Positions 62,146 through 64,000 of a stretch of 64,000 nt of DNA are shown piece after piece. The DNA lies in NCBI RefSeq assembly GCF_001426885.1, contig NZ_LMFP01000001.1, positions 250,834-314,833 on the forward strand. The letters run 5' to 3'. The stretch is from Pelomonas sp. Root1444 (GTDB lineage: Bacteria; Pseudomonadota; Gammaproteobacteria; Burkholderiales; Burkholderiaceae_C). A model generated the notes under the pieces. It ran no database searches. It saw nothing but the letters and a program-made list of their open reading frames with translations, and had not been told where the DNA came from. Made by a program: the position numbers and the translations under genes. Position 1 is the first letter of the stretch. Every line of letters begins with the position of its first letter.

Positions 62146-63106
62146 AGCAGCCCTCCTGGGCGACGCTGCTGGGCCGCAATGCGCGGCTGCTGCAGCGCGC
62201 CGCCCAGCCGCTGCGAGACCGCGCCAAGCCGCCACCCGGCGCCGGCAGCTGGGCTCGGTGCTGAGCGAGGCCGGCCCGCGGCGCTACTGGCTGTTCCGGC
62301 CCGTGGGCGTGCGCTTCGGCGAAAAGCTGCCGTTGATGGTCATGCTGCACGGCTGCCACCAGGACGCCAAAAGCTTTGCGGCCAGCACGCGCATGAACGC
62401 GGTCGCGGCGCGCGAGCGCTTCCTCGTGCTCTACCCCGAACAGCCGCGCCTGGCCAATGCGCAGGGCTGCTGGAACTGGTTCGAGACGCAGTCGGGCCGC
62501 GCCTACGGCGAGGCGGCGTGGATCATGCGCGCCATCGAGCAGGTCAGCGTCCTCTATGCGGCCGACCGCGACCGCACGGCTGTGGCCGGGCTGTCGGCCG
62601 GCGCCAGCATGGCGGCGCTGCTGGCCACGCGCTATCCGCAGCGCTTCAAGGCGCTGGTCATGCATTCCGGCGTGCCGCCGGGCACGGCGCATTCGACAGT
62701 CTCGGCCATGGGTGCGATGCAGGGGCGGCGCGTGCCGCCGGTGGTCGCTGAACCGGCCGAAGCCTGGCCGCCGCTGATGGTCATCCATGGTGAGGCGGAC
62801 GGCGTCGTGTCGGCCCGCAACGCGGGCGCGGCCGCACAAATGTGGTCGCAGGCGGCCGGCGCCCGCGAGGGCGCGCCGCAGGCGATGCAGCGCGGCAATC
62901 GCTACCCGATGACGGTGACCCAGTTCAAGCGCTCGCGCGACGTGGTGGCGACGCTGGTGCAGGTCGGCCGCCTGGGCCATGCCTGGAGCGGCGGCGCGGC
63001 GCGCCAGCGCTTCAGCGATGCCAACGGGCCGGATGCGTCGCGGATGGTGTGGCGCTTCGCTGAGAAGCAGTTCGGCTCCCGATGCGAACCCGCGGCGGCC
63101 CCTTGA
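62142..63106 (+). pseudogene. Frameshifted PHB-depolymerase-family esterase
   Basis: The ATG at 62142, coupled to the DUF2789 stop, reads MKQPSWATLLGRNARLLQRA and reaches a stop at 62264. The rest continues in another frame from ~62247: SEAGPRRYWLFRPVGV, GEKLPLMVMLHGCHQDAKSF, nucleophile GLSAGASMAAL, Asp in MVIHGEADGVV, His in RLGHAWSGGAA. One missing base near 62247-62256 (TGGGCTCGG) would join them as GSW-x-SVLSEAGPRRYW, as in intact esterases. It might still be made from GTG 62258 without the first 40 residues. A sequencing error cannot be excluded. Confidence 0.72.
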
Positions 63107-63165
63107 GCGCGACCGACCTTCGTTGACGGCTTGCGGCCTGGAGCCGTCGTTCCTGACGGTCCGCT

Positions 63166-63580
63166 TCAGGGCGCTCCGTTCGCCGGCAGTGCATCAAGTG
63201 GACTTTGCACTGCACCGCCTCCCCAGGCGCAGGATGTGGGTGTAGACCATGGTGGTCGCCCGTCGGCATGCCCCCTGCAGTTCCTGGCGGTGCGAATGTC
63301 ACTGCCGCTCTGGAGCAGATGCGTCGCGAAGCAGTGACGAAGCGTGTGAGGCGTTGCCGGCTTGGCGATGCCCGCAGCCTGCACCGTGCGCTTGAAGGCA
63401 CGCTGGAACGGCTTGCCTGCGACTGCGTCGGCTGCCCTCGGTGCTTCGGCTGTAGTGCAGGTAGCGGATACGCTCGCGCAACTGGTCCAGCAGGCGCGCT
63501 GATCGCAGCGGCGGCAGAGGGCGAACTGGGGCTGGCCGCAGCGTCTTGCGAGACGGCAACTCGTTGTCTGGACCGGGCAT
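63166..63580 (-). pseudogene. Decayed integron-type tyrosine recombinase (IntI-like)
   Basis: The N-terminal part reads MPGPDNEL... [20 protein letters not shown] then YSRSTE, the standard start of IntI proteins. It jumps straight into a different frame with [20 protein letters not shown] and [20 protein letters not shown], the C-terminal catalytic box (Arg of HTLRH). A further shift is needed to read [12 protein letters not shown] with the nucleophile Tyr, and another for [11 protein letters not shown]. The whole central region is deleted, so at least one large deletion and two frameshifts have destroyed it. Confidence 0.72.
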
Positions 63581-64000
63581 GCATAACCTCCCCGCTGAAG
63601 TGAAACCCACCGTTGCACACCTCGGGACCGGCTGGCACAGTCGGCCGCCGGCAGATGCCGGTTTGTGCAGGAATTTAATGCTGCATAGAACACCAGTACA
63701 TGGGCGAATTGATGATGCCGCTCAAGGACTTGCGACGGCAAAGTGCGAGCTGGTTAAGCGGCATGCCCGTGAGTTCTGCAGCACACCGTGCTGGATAAAC
63801 CAATAGTTATGCAGCAGGCTAGGTTGAACTCCATCAGCTGCTTCGTGCCTGGCTTGCGCGGCGGCCTGGTCGTGCCGGAGGCCGAGCCGTCCGCGAGTTC
63901 GGGCGCACGCGTGTCGGTGTCACGACTGAGCAGCGCCCAGGTCCCGGATTCCGCCTGCATTGCGCGTCCGGCTAGTCCACCAAGCCTGCTCGCCTCAGCC
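63581..64000. other. Right-edge region upstream of the integrase remnant, attI-like sequence
   Basis: No convincing gene is seen in these 420 bases; a minus-strand frame at 63754-63960 (68 codons) lacks support. GTTAAGC (63753-63759), GTTATGCAGCAGG (63806-63818) and GTTGAAC (63823-63829) resemble integrase-binding core sites. The second matches GTTACGCAGCAGG of the class 1 attI site at 12 of 13 bases. The side and orientation relative to the integrase remnant are as expected for attI. Confidence 0.3.

Noticed and set aside
63754-63960. 68-codon frame at the right edge as an integron cassette gene
   Set aside because: There is no ribosome-binding site, family or attC site; both strands are open because of base composition.

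Overview
The window is GC-rich, densely coded chromosomal DNA of a betaproteobacterium, most likely a Burkholderiales member of the Roseateles/Rubrivivax/Mitsuaria kind. That placement is an inference from gene content and order: metX-metW, lptD-surA-rsmA, leuS-lptE-holA, exbB/exbD-dapB-bamE divergent from fur, and hpf-ptsN-hprK. No rRNA or tRNA gene was recognised.

Region 1 (1-10.7 kb) holds the 3' end of a trypsin-like protease gene, a small lipoprotein, a glutathione S-transferase, and a TetR - HlyD-type lipoprotein - ABC ATPase - ABC permease export operon read leftwards. A chemoreceptor follows, then metX-metW. metX is preceded by a SAM-II riboswitch that runs into a Rho-independent terminator. 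Four copies of a ~110-135 bp multi-hairpin repeat lie here; one is read through as the N-terminus of the ABC ATPase.

Region 2 (10.4-17 kb) holds a lysine-rich secreted protein, a MORN-repeat protein and a PDZ-like lipoprotein, then an M20 peptidase. A 159-bp MITE-like element fills the gap up to a LysR regulator. A short protein resembling the C-terminal part of an AmgK-type phosphotransferase lies divergent from lptD.

Region 3 (17-43.6 kb) is mainly housekeeping: lptD, surA, rsmA, maeB, thiL-pgpA-pncC, a GGDEF/EAL protein paired with a cupredoxin, holA, lptE, leuS, exbB/exbD-like genes, dapB, bamE, fur, nadV, hprK, ptsN, hpf and a CorA-type transporter. A barnase-type RNase/barstar pair and a PEP-CTERM protein are inserted into otherwise conserved blocks. 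Expected neighbours pdxA, rpoN and rapZ are absent.

Region 4 (43.6-52.8 kb) is a photo-oxidative/light-response type locus. An eight-gene leftward operon (FAD oxidoreductase, DUF1365, CFA-synthase-like methyltransferase, chalcone-isomerase-like, MFS, DUF3833 lipoprotein, SDR, NTF2-like) diverges from a CarH/LitR-like B12-binding MerR regulator and a diiron ferritin-like protein. Two TTTGTCC-centred dyads lie in the shared promoter region.

Region 5 (52.8-64 kb) is accessory. It holds a GntR/ABC-2 operon, a broken GH27-like alpha-galactosidase beside an intact LacI regulator with a perfect-armed operator, a cystathionine beta-lyase-like enzyme divergent from an AraC regulator, a zinc-peptidase/transglutaminase pair, DUF2789, a frameshifted PHB-depolymerase-type esterase, and a decayed integron-type integrase with an attI-like sequence at the right edge.
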